29,024 bases of DNA from Candidatus Nanopelagicales bacterium. GTDB lineage: Bacteria > Actinomycetota > Actinomycetes > S36-B12 > UBA5976. The position numbers and the translations under genes are program-made. Positions within the stretch are counted from its first letter, which is position 1, and each line of letters opens with the position of its first letter. The stretch covers positions 1-29,024 of the forward strand of contig JAIOWT010000004.1 in NCBI GenBank assembly GCA_021742025.1, written 5' to 3'. This document shows, in pieces, positions 24,210-29,024 of this stretch. Under the pieces are notes generated by a model. It was given only the letters and a program-made list of their open reading frames with translations. It was not told the DNA's origin and searched no databases.

Positions 24210-24992
24210 CTAGGATTTTGGCGTTGCCGGGTGGATAGCTAGGTACTTGATGGCTCGGGTGTTATCAGATGCCCTGGCAGCTGCAATCATTTCTTCTCGA
24301 GCTTGGCAATGATCTGCCAAAATCTTGTAGGCCTTCTTACCCATCAATGCTGTTAGTTCTGGTTCATAGGACTGATAAACCGCACGGGCGCCAACGTGTG
24401 CCTCAGTTGCAGTTGTGCAGTACCAATCTAAATCTTCGCCACCAGGTCCCCAGCCGCGACGGTTGTACTCTTCAATTCCGATGACGATAATGTCGACGTC
24501 ATCTGGGCGCTTAACTTCTTCAAATGTTCGGCGAATTGGTAGTTCCCAACAAACTTGTGGTTTTGTAACCAGCGGATTCACGCCAAGCTGGCCAGCAAGA
24601 ATGTGAAGTGAGCAACCATCGCCACCCTCGAAATCGTTGCGGTTATGGAAAATGCAAGCTCCGTTGAAGGCGCGAGTTTTCTTGGCACCATCATCATCTT
24701 TTTCGAACATGCCATTCTTGTGACCCTCTTTGTGATTTTGCCAAATCTCTGGGGTCAGCATTGCTGCATATTTTTTGGTGTTCTTTAAATCTTCTTTGTC
24801 TGCAATGTGCGCACCAAGGTTGCAGCAACCAACGTCAGGATTCTCTTTGTCGATTCCTTTGCAGCCATTTCCCCAAATACAAGTCCAACGACTTGTAAGC
24901 CAGGTCAGATCGCAACGGTACAAATTTGTGTCGTCCTCGGGATCGACAAACTCGACCCAAGCACGAGGGAAATCTTGATTCTTTTCAACCAC
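24210..24992 (-). CDS. Cys-rich conserved protein, DUF3109/YkgJ-like
   Basis: A 260-residue soluble protein with ten Cys. The N-terminal group (Cys27, 38, 44, 56, 57) has the layout TCIWGNGCKG...GCCNLGAHI, similar to the CKGxCC element of DUF3109/YkgJ-like proteins that probably bind an Fe-S cluster or zinc. Further Cys are at 113, 127, 148, 192 and 229, with ACIFHNRNDF and GCSLHILAG in between; together they could form one metal site. The start is GTG 24992, 6 nt after TAGGAT. No catalytic function can be named. It stands between radA and the Ppx/GppA gene, divergent from the latter. Confidence 0.68.
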   Translation of the reverse strand: MVEKNQDFPRAWVEFVDPEDDTNLYRCDLTWLTSRWTCIWGNGCKGIDKENPDVGCCNLGAHIADKEDLKNTKKYAAMLTPEIWQNHKEGHKNGMFEKDDDGAKKTRAFNGACIFHNRNDFEGGDGCSLHILAGQLGVNPLVTKPQVCWELPIRRTFEEVKRPDDVDIIVIGIEEYNRRGWGPGGEDLDWYCTTATEAHVGARAVYQSYEPELTALMGKKAYKILADHCQAREEMIAAARASDNTRAIKYLAIHPATPKS

Positions 24993-24998
24993 GAATAA

Positions 24999-25004
24999 AT
25001 CCTA
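24999..25004 (-). promoter_or_regulatory. -10 hexamer TAGGAT for the Cys-rich protein gene
   Basis: TAGGAT on the minus strand ends 6 nt before GTG 24992. Transcription is predicted to start on the G of the start codon, a leaderless mRNA. It supports the GTG start. Confidence 0.58.
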
Positions 25005-25047
25005 TTGTGTTTGGGAGTGCTTACGCGCACTGCACCTAGTCCGCTAG

Positions 25048-25053
25048 TAATGT
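25048..25053 (+). promoter_or_regulatory. -10 hexamer TAATGT for the Ppx/GppA gene
   Basis: TAATGT ends 7 nt before ATG 25061, again the leaderless pattern. Together with the TAGGAT box on the other strand it defines a divergent promoter region of under 70 bp. Confidence 0.52.
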
Positions 25054-25060
25054 TCTGGTT

Positions 25061-25996
25061 ATGCGAATGGGTGTGTTGGACGTAGGGTCAAACACCGTTC
25101 ACCTCTTGATCGTTGATGCACATACTGGAGCTGCTCCAATCCCGGCACTGTCACAGAAGTACGAACTGCGTCTTGCCGAACAGCTCAAAGTTGATGGCGA
25201 CCTGAAAAAATCCTCAGTGAAATCTTTGATTGAAGTTTTGCAAGAGTGCAACAAATTTATCGAGGAACATGATTGCGATGAATTGCTCGCATTTGCAACT
25301 TCGGCAGTAAGAGAGTCGAAAAATTCTGACGAAATCTTGGAAAAGATAAAGACTGAAACTGGGATTGACCTGCAAGTACTCGACGGTGAGCACGAAGCGA
25401 TTCTCACTTTTCTAGCTGTGCGTCGTTGGTTTGGTTGGTCGTCGGGTCGATTGTTAGTCGCGGACATTGGTGGCGGCTCGCTTGAAGTTGCAATCGGAGC
25501 AGATGAACATCCAGAGCTTGCGATGTCCTCGCCACTCGGAGCTGGAAGGCTAACGCGCGATTTCTTCAAATCTGAAATTCCAAGTGGCGAAGAAGTTAAA
25601 TCACTGAGAAGGCACATCAAGAAAACTTTAGAAACTGAGTTTTCGCAGTTACTGACAAGTGAATTCGATCACGCTGTTGCAACAAGTAAAACCTTTAGAC
25701 AGTTAGCCCGACTTGGTGGTGCAGCACCTTCAAGTGAGGGCCAGCGGGTGCAACGAGACTTGACGCTCGCGAGCCTCAATAACTGGGTGCCGAAGATTTC
25801 TGAAATGAATTACGCGCAGCGAGCACAGTTGCCGGGTATTTCCAGCGGCAGAGCCGAACAGTTGCTGGCTGGAGCAATTGTTGCCCAGGAGCTGATGGAG
25901 TTCCTGAAGTTAGACACATTAGAAATCTGCCCCTGGGCACTTCGAGAAGGCATCATCCTGCGTCGCTTGGACTGGTTTGCCGACGATGCCGAGTAA
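25061..25996 (+). CDS. Ppx/GppA-family exopolyphosphatase
   Basis: A 311-residue protein of the short actinobacterial Ppx/GppA type, lacking the C-terminal HD-like extension of E. coli Ppx. The ATPase-fold motifs are GVLDVGSNTVHLLIVDAH (phosphate 1), FATSAVRESKN, LVADIGGGSLEVAIG (phosphate 2) and SSPLGAGRLTRDFF. Family members cleave terminal phosphate from polyphosphate or hydrolyse pppGpp; the Rv0496 homologue is an exopolyphosphatase on short-chain polyP. The neighbours, proC, the HTH gene and bS22, match the Rv0496-Rv0500B order. It opposes ppk1 located 15 kb away. The ATG at 25061 is supported by the TAATGT box. Confidence 0.93.
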   Translation: MRMGVLDVGSNTVHLLIVDAHTGAAPIPALSQKYELRLAEQLKVDGDLKKSSVKSLIEVLQECNKFIEEHDCDELLAFATSAVRESKNSDEILEKIKTETGIDLQVLDGEHEAILTFLAVRRWFGWSSGRLLVADIGGGSLEVAIGADEHPELAMSSPLGAGRLTRDFFKSEIPSGEEVKSLRRHIKKTLETEFSQLLTSEFDHAVATSKTFRQLARLGGAAPSSEGQRVQRDLTLASLNNWVPKISEMNYAQRAQLPGISSGRAEQLLAGAIVAQELMEFLKLDTLEICPWALREGIILRRLDWFADDAE

Positions 25997-26058
25997 CCCA
26001 TTTACCGCGTAAAGTAAGGGCTAGATCCAAAGTCGGGATCACCATAGGTGGGAGAGCC

Positions 26059-26988
26059 ATGCTTCGCGAGTTACTAGTTTCAGCATCACGCAGTGAAAAG
26101 TTAGAGTACCTTGTCTCTACTTCGCCATTGAGTCGTGGTGTAGTAAATCGATTTGTAGCCGGCACCACTACGGCTGATGTTGTCTCAACAGTTCAGAATC
26201 TGCATGACTTAGGGCTATTAGCAACGGTCGATCGACTAGGTGAAGACACTCTGGACCGCGCGGCAGCCGACAACACCGTAGCTGATTACAAAGAAGTACT
26301 TCGCGCATTGTCCGGTGCTGGACTTTCAGATAGTGCTGAAGTTTCCGTCAAGTTATCTGCAGTCGGTCAAGCACTTGGTGATGGTGGCGAGAGTATCGCT
26401 CTTGAAAATGCGTTAGAGATTTGTTCAGTCGCAAAACAAGCTGGCACTACCGTGACCTTCGACATGGAAGATCACACCACGATTGATTCCACTTTGCGAA
26501 TCTTGTCCCAAGTCAGAAAAGAATTCCCTACAACTGGTGGCGTACTTCAGGCACAGCTACATCGAACCGAAGACGATGTAGCCGCCTACTCATATAACGA
26601 TTCACGAATTCGGCTATGTAAAGGCGCCTACGCTGAAGCAGCCGATGTTGCATTCGTTGATCGCGGCGAAATTGATAAGGCCTACGTGCGCAGCATGCGC
26701 ACTTTAATCGAATCTGACGCCTACCCAATGTTGGCAACTCATGATCCACGACTAATCCAGATCGGCCAGGCCCTGGCCCTTCGCACGGGCCGCGGTAAGG
26801 AAACCTTCGAATTCCAAATGCTTCTTGGGGTGCGCCCAGATGAGCAGGTTCGCCTTGCCGAACTTGGCCACAAAGTACGGGTTTATGTTCCTTATGGCGA
26901 TCAGTGGTACCCATACTTAATGCGCCGGATGGCAGAAAAGCCAACCAATCTTTCCTTGTTCTTGCGTTCGCTGGTTTCTAAAAGTTAG
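26059..26988 (+). CDS. Proline dehydrogenase
   Basis: A 309-residue monofunctional PRODH, the FAD-dependent enzyme that oxidises proline to pyrroline-5-carboxylate and passes electrons to quinone. The barrel motifs are present: SVKLSAVG, FDMEDHTTIDSTL, RLCKGAY, LATHDPRLI, FEFQMLLGVRPDEQ and the terminal YVPYGDQWYPYLMRRMAEKP, which contacts proline and FAD. The length is typical of actinobacterial PutB-type enzymes. GGTGGGAGA lies a few nt before the ATG. It is 62 nt after the Ppx/GppA stop and 6-9 nt before proC. No P5C dehydrogenase (PutA2) is recognised in the window. Confidence 0.96.
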   Translation: MLRELLVSASRSEKLEYLVSTSPLSRGVVNRFVAGTTTADVVSTVQNLHDLGLLATVDRLGEDTLDRAAADNTVADYKEVLRALSGAGLSDSAEVSVKLSAVGQALGDGGESIALENALEICSVAKQAGTTVTFDMEDHTTIDSTLRILSQVRKEFPTTGGVLQAQLHRTEDDVAAYSYNDSRIRLCKGAYAEAADVAFVDRGEIDKAYVRSMRTLIESDAYPMLATHDPRLIQIGQALALRTGRGKETFEFQMLLGVRPDEQVRLAELGHKVRVYVPYGDQWYPYLMRRMAEKPTNLSLFLRSLVSKS

Positions 26989-26997
26989 GACTGCGTG

Positions 26998-27795
26998 ATG
27001 ACTACCGCCATAATCGGGGCTGGCGTGATGGGGGAGACTCTGTTAGCCGGTCTGTTGCGAGCTGGAGTTCCGCAGTCGGAATTATTGATTGCTGATCGCC
27101 GCATTGAAAGATCCGCCGAAGTCACCGAAAAACACGGTGTTGCAAATGGCACGAATCAAGAGGTTTCAGCCAAAGCTGACACCGTGGTTTTAGTTGTTAA
27201 GCCGCAAGATATGGCGATAGTTCTCAGCGAAATCAAAGATTCACTTAAGCCAGAAACGTTGGTCGTATCTCTGGCTGCTGGAATTACGACAAGTTTCATG
27301 GAAGATTTACTGCCCGCAAAAACTGCCGTAATTCGCGTTATGCCAAACACCCCGGCGCTAGTTGATCAAGGCATGGCTGCAATAAGCCCTGGCACAAACA
27401 GCACCGAAGACCATCTGTTAACAGTTGAAACCTTGCTACGTAGCGTGGGTCAAGTTGTCAGAGTTCCCGAGAAGTATCAGGATGCGGTTACCGCAATTTC
27501 TGGTTCTGGACCGGCCTACATTTTTTACGTTGTCGAGGCAATGATCGAAGGCGGAGTAATGCTTGGCCTACCGCGCGATGTTGCAAACGAACTAGTTTTA
27601 CAAACGGTTTATGGCGCGGCAACTATGCTCCGGGAAACGAAAGAACACCCAACGGTTTTGCGAGAACAAGTAACTTCACCTGGTGGTACAACGGTTGCAG
27701 CATTGCGCCAGTTCGATGACTTTAAGGTTCGTGCTGCGTTCTTGAGCGCAATGGAAGCAGCTAGGGATCGTTCAAAAGAACTGGGTATGCAATAA
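26998..27795 (+). CDS. proC: Pyrroline-5-carboxylate reductase
   Basis: A 265-residue enzyme that reduces P5C to proline with NAD(P)H, the last step of proline synthesis. It has the N-terminal Rossmann motif IIGAGVMGETLLAGLL, VRVMPNTPALVDQG in the middle, and the C-terminal signature SGSGPAYIFYVVEAMIEGGVMLGLPRDVA, then TSPGGTTVAALRQFDD. Either GTG 26995 or ATG 26998 may start it; homologues do not decide. It is directly downstream of proline dehydrogenase, an arrangement that places opposing reactions on one mRNA. Its last codons lie inside the hairpin at 27770-27810, and a copy of its final 19 bp occurs at 27853-27871. Confidence 0.96.
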   Translation: MTTAIIGAGVMGETLLAGLLRAGVPQSELLIADRRIERSAEVTEKHGVANGTNQEVSAKADTVVLVVKPQDMAIVLSEIKDSLKPETLVVSLAAGITTSFMEDLLPAKTAVIRVMPNTPALVDQGMAAISPGTNSTEDHLLTVETLLRSVGQVVRVPEKYQDAVTAISGSGPAYIFYVVEAMIEGGVMLGLPRDVANELVLQTVYGAATMLRETKEHPTVLREQVTSPGGTTVAALRQFDDFKVRAAFLSAMEAARDRSKELGMQ

Positions 27796-27810
27796 CCAGT
27801 TCTTTTGAAC
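27770..27810 (+). terminator. Hairpin overlapping the proC stop codon
   Basis: GTTCAAAAGAACTGG at 27770-27784 and its perfect complement at 27796-27810 form a 15-bp stem with an 11-nt loop that contains the proC stop. No U-tract follows, so termination would be of the hairpin-only type. GTTCAAAA recurs at 27822-27829 and could pair instead with 27803-27810, giving a competing hairpin. Confidence 0.7.
27777..27795 (+). repeat. 19-bp direct repeat, copy 1 (proC 3' end)
   Basis: AGAACTGGGTATGCAATAA encodes the last residues and the stop of proC. An exact second copy lies 57 bp downstream at 27853-27871, outside any gene. Confidence 0.85.
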
Positions 27811-27852
27811 AAGTGAATACAGTTCAAAATTGTGCTTGCCTTGCAAACAAAT

Positions 27853-27871
27853 AGAACTGGGTATGCAATAA
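27853..27871 (+). repeat. 19-bp direct repeat, copy 2
   Basis: Exact repeat of the proC 3' terminal sequence. The flanks differ from copy 1 and no transposase is nearby. It may be a remnant of a short tandem duplication. It touches the palindrome that begins at 27869. Confidence 0.85.
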
Positions 27872-27890
27872 ATTACACACGTGTAATTTA
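27869..27890. promoter_or_regulatory. 22-bp palindrome, possible operator
   Basis: TAAATTACAC and its complement GTGTAATTTA are separated by 2 bp, giving a 10-bp half-site inverted repeat. It lies 21 bp upstream of the TTCACT -35 element at 27911, a suitable place for a transcription-factor site. The binding protein is not known. Confidence 0.5.
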
Positions 27891-27910
27891 AGTTACTTTC
27901 TGAACCGACT

Positions 27911-27939
27911 TTCACTTACGTCCCATTCGCCACTAATGT
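27911..27939 (+). promoter_or_regulatory. Promoter for the HTH gene/bS22 unit (TTCACT-17-TAATGT)
   Basis: TTCACT at 27911-27916 matches the -35 consensus at four of six positions, and TAATGT at 27934-27939 follows after a 17-bp spacer. The expected start near 27946 leaves a short leader before the uORF at 27952 and about 73 nt before the HTH gene. Confidence 0.55.
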
Positions 27940-27951
27940 AAGCATCTACGA

Positions 27952-28032
27952 ATGAGTGTGAAGTTCAGCCCGGAGGGGAAGCCGGTGCTTAGCCCACACA
28001 GAATGGTTTTGGTGACCTATGGGTGCATCTAA
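27952..28032 (+). CDS. Possible 26-codon uORF overlapping the HTH gene start
   Basis: ATG 27952 opens a frame of 26 codons (MSVKFSPEGKPVLSPH, then RMVLVTYGCI) ending in TAA 28030-28032, 14 nt inside the HTH gene in another frame. It begins only about 6 nt after the predicted transcription start. The same region can fold: GTGTG near 27956 with CACAC near 27995, and AGCCCGG with CCGG-TGCT. It may be a leader peptide, a structured leader, or chance. No homologous peptide is known to me. Confidence 0.3.
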   Translation: MSVKFSPEGKPVLSPHRMVLVTYGCI

Positions 28033-28225
28033 TGAACGTCCTCTCGGAGAAGTTCGCTTCTTAACAGTTGCTGAAGTTGCAACTGCAATGCGGGTATCAA
28101 AAATGACTGTGTATCGCTTAGTGCACAACGGTGAGCTACCAGCAGTACAGGTTGGTAGATCATTTCGAATTCCAGAACAAGCAGTTCACACCTACCTACA
28201 AGAATCATTTGTAGAAGCTGGGTAA
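28019..28225 (+). CDS. Excisionase-family helix-turn-helix DNA-binding protein (Rv0500A-like)
   Basis: A 68-residue MerR/excisionase-type winged helix. FLTVAEVATAMRVSKMTVYRLVHNGELPAVQVGRSFRIPEQAVHTYL contains the recognition helix and the wing, and almost the whole protein is this domain. It is nearly identical in pattern to Rv0500A of M. tuberculosis, which also sits between proC and bS22. It is not BldC, which has a different recognition helix, although both belong to the same superfamily. A stop codon lies in frame just 5' of the ATG, so this start is fixed. It is likely a small transcriptional regulator; its targets are unknown. Confidence 0.9.
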   Translation: MGASNERPLGEVRFLTVAEVATAMRVSKMTVYRLVHNGELPAVQVGRSFRIPEQAVHTYLQESFVEAG

Positions 28226-28281
28226 TCTCCCAGGAATCTGGAGCAATCCAGTCCTAAACAAAGTTCGCTAAAGCAAGCACG

Positions 28282-28287
28282 TAGACT
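28282..28287 (+). promoter_or_regulatory. Weak -10 candidate TAGACT before bS22
   Basis: TAGACT lies 32 nt before the bS22 start codon. No good -35 was found at the usual distance, so bS22 may instead be transcribed from the promoter upstream of the HTH gene. Confidence 0.3.
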
Positions 28288-28319
28288 CAGATTTCACAAC
28301 ACAAGCAAAGGTGGTCCAA

Positions 28320-28421
28320 ATGGGCTCGGTGATCAAGAAGCGCCGCAAGCGTATGGCCAAGAAGAAGCATCGCAAGATGCTAAAGAAGACGCGTTCACAG
28401 CGTCGCAACAAGGGTAAGTAA
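28320..28421 (+). CDS. Small ribosomal subunit protein bS22 (AURKAIP1/COX24-domain), 33 aa
   Basis: A 33-residue, highly basic protein: MGSVIKKRRKRMAKKKHRK, then MLKKTRSQRRNKGK. It matches actinobacterial bS22 (Rv0500B), which sits at the intersubunit bridge region of the mycobacterial ribosome near the decoding centre. AGGTGG lies a few nt before the ATG. The gene order proC, HTH gene, bS22 is conserved in actinobacteria. It is easily missed by gene callers because of its size. The identity is as certain as a 33-residue match can be. Confidence 0.95.
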   Translation: MGSVIKKRRKRMAKKKHRKMLKKTRSQRRNKGK

Positions 28422-28436
28422 ACCCCTCAAAAAACT

Positions 28437-29024
28437 TTAGGCGCGGGAGCGTCGGCTAGCAGCAATTGCTATGCCGGCACCCGCGCTTACTAATGCAATC
28501 GCGGTTGCACCAACAGGTACGCCGTAGCGCTTAACTAATCTCTGTCTCCGGAAATCATGAATCGGCCAGCCCATTACTAGCGCGTGGTTTCGTAGGGCCG
28601 AGTCGGGATTGATAGCAGTGGGATTGCCAACACTATTCAAAAGTGGAATGTCATTACTGGAATCGGAATAAGCAAAACTGTGATCTAAGTCCAAGCCGTG
28701 CTCGCGCGCCAAATCTGCAACTGCGAGTGCTTTCTGCTCACCATGCATCGGAGGATTTTTTAGCCGGCCGGTGTAAACCCCATTTTCAATTTCACTTACC
28801 GTCGCTACAGCTCCACTAAGTCCAAGTCGAGTAGCGATGATGCTTGCCAGTTCAATTGGGGCAGCGGAGACTAACCACACTTGATGTCCAGCAGCTCTAT
28901 GCGTATGGGCTAGTTGCACAGTTCCTGGCCAAACTTTGTCAGCCATGATTTCGTCGTATATTTCTTCGGACAATCCGGTAACTTCTTCAAATGTTCGCCC
29001 AGTTACAAATGCAAGCGCATCCTC
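28437..29024 (-). CDS. HAD-IB family phosphatase, SerB1-like (5' end beyond window)
   Basis: The frame is open to the window edge, giving the last 195 residues; the true start and the first catalytic Asp motif lie outside. Visible are VWLVSAAPIELA (motif II, Ser), KNPPMHGEQKALAV (motif III Lys) and AYSDSSNDIPLLNSVG (motif IV Asp pair), then a hydrophobic C-terminal segment (VGATAIALVSAGAGIAIAA) ending in SRRSRA, which is probably a membrane anchor. HAD-IB members include phosphoserine phosphatase and CicA-like enzymes; the match to Rv0505c (SerB1) is by pattern and gene order. An internal TTG at 28973 is not the start, because homologous sequence (DALAFVTGRTFEEVTG) continues upstream. It is convergent with bS22 over 15 bp. 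Confidence 0.88.
   Translation of the reverse strand, partial: EDALAFVTGRTFEEVTGLSEEIYDEIMADKVWPGTVQLAHTHRAAGHQVWLVSAAPIELASIIATRLGLSGAVATVSEIENGVYTGRLKNPPMHGEQKALAVADLAREHGLDLDHSFAYSDSSNDIPLLNSVGNPTAINPDSALRNHALVMGWPIHDFRRQRLVKRYGVPVGATAIALVSAGAGIAIAASRRSRA

Noticed and set aside
27965..28005. GGGGAAGCCGGTG resembling the core of a cobalamin riboswitch
   Set aside because: The required downstream arms and the B12 box are absent, and the HTH start codon is only about 35 nt away, so a full aptamer cannot fit.
28019..28225. BldC developmental regulator
   Set aside because: Similar size and superfamily, but the recognition helix and gene neighbours match Rv0500A instead.
28228..28254. Hairpin after the HTH gene (CTGG/CCAG)
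   Set aside because: Only 4 bp of continuous pairing plus an interrupted GGA/TCC; too weak to call a terminator.
28437..28973. Complete 178-residue HAD protein starting at TTG 28973
   Set aside because: Homologous coding sequence continues to the window edge, so the gene is cut and this is an internal codon.
1..29024. CRISPR array, tRNA, rRNA, insertion sequence, prophage or origin
   Set aside because: No repeat-spacer pattern, cloverleaf, rRNA motif, transposase or DnaA-box cluster was seen on either strand.

Overview
The window looks like a chromosomal segment of an actinobacterium (Actinomycetota). The lineage evidence is direct: mycothiol synthase (MshD), a GlnR-type OmpR regulator with its MshD neighbour, the radA-disA pair, the ppk-mutT1 pair, the 33-residue bS22 ribosomal protein, and a short Cys-ended leader peptide ahead of sulfurtransferase genes. 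Several blocks match gene orders I recall from Mycobacterium tuberculosis: Rv0813c-Rv0819, Rv2984-2985, Rv3585-3587c and Rv0496-Rv0505c. Base composition is moderate by eye (not computed) and the genes are tightly packed. Many genes overlap by ATGA, and three convergent pairs have directly abutting stop codons. At least eight genes have a TANNNT -10 hexamer 6-7 nt before the start codon, which predicts leaderless mRNAs. Together these suggest a compact, moderate-GC actinobacterium such as the freshwater Nanopelagicales type; that placement is inference.

Layout. 1-833: the end of purC, then a Phd/YefM-RelE toxin-antitoxin pair with a perfect 24-bp operator palindrome. 834-7500: a metabolic island with a ThDP-dependent 2-oxo acid decarboxylase-like enzyme, divergent from an operon of aldehyde dehydrogenase, FAD-dependent amino acid/amine oxidoreductase and two tandem YczE-like membrane proteins, then a convergent EamA exporter. 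7642-10714: ppk1 and a MutT1-type Nudix/histidine-phosphatase fusion. 10807-12677: two overlapping peptidase-S51-like genes, the first with a CysS-type C-terminal domain. 12658-14288: glnR-mshD. 14371-16684: a sulfur/thiol block with a membrane-anchored thioredoxin, a leaderless Cys leader peptide, DUF4395, a CysA2-type sulfurtransferase and SseC, closed by a strong bidirectional terminator. 16740-19307: a CoA-binding protein, then a divergent operon of a small membrane peptide, a nitrobindin-like protein and a Nur-like nickel regulator, followed by YgfZ. 19308-20801: dtd and a class-3 asparaginase. 20905-24131: an Rv3587c-like anchored protein, disA and radA. 24210-24992: a Cys-rich protein. 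25061-28421: Ppx/GppA, proline dehydrogenase, ProC, an excisionase-type HTH protein and bS22. 28437-end: a SerB1-like HAD phosphatase cut by the window edge.

How the genes may work together. The 834-6525 island has the enzymes for amino acid to 2-oxo acid to aldehyde to acid, as in the arginine dehydrogenase/2-ketoarginine decarboxylase route; the substrate is unknown. The 14.4-16.7 kb block handles sulfane sulfur and thiol redox and is probably controlled by cysteine through the leader peptide. PolyP turnover is represented by ppk1 and the Ppx/GppA protein. No rRNA, tRNA, CRISPR array, insertion sequence or replication origin was seen.
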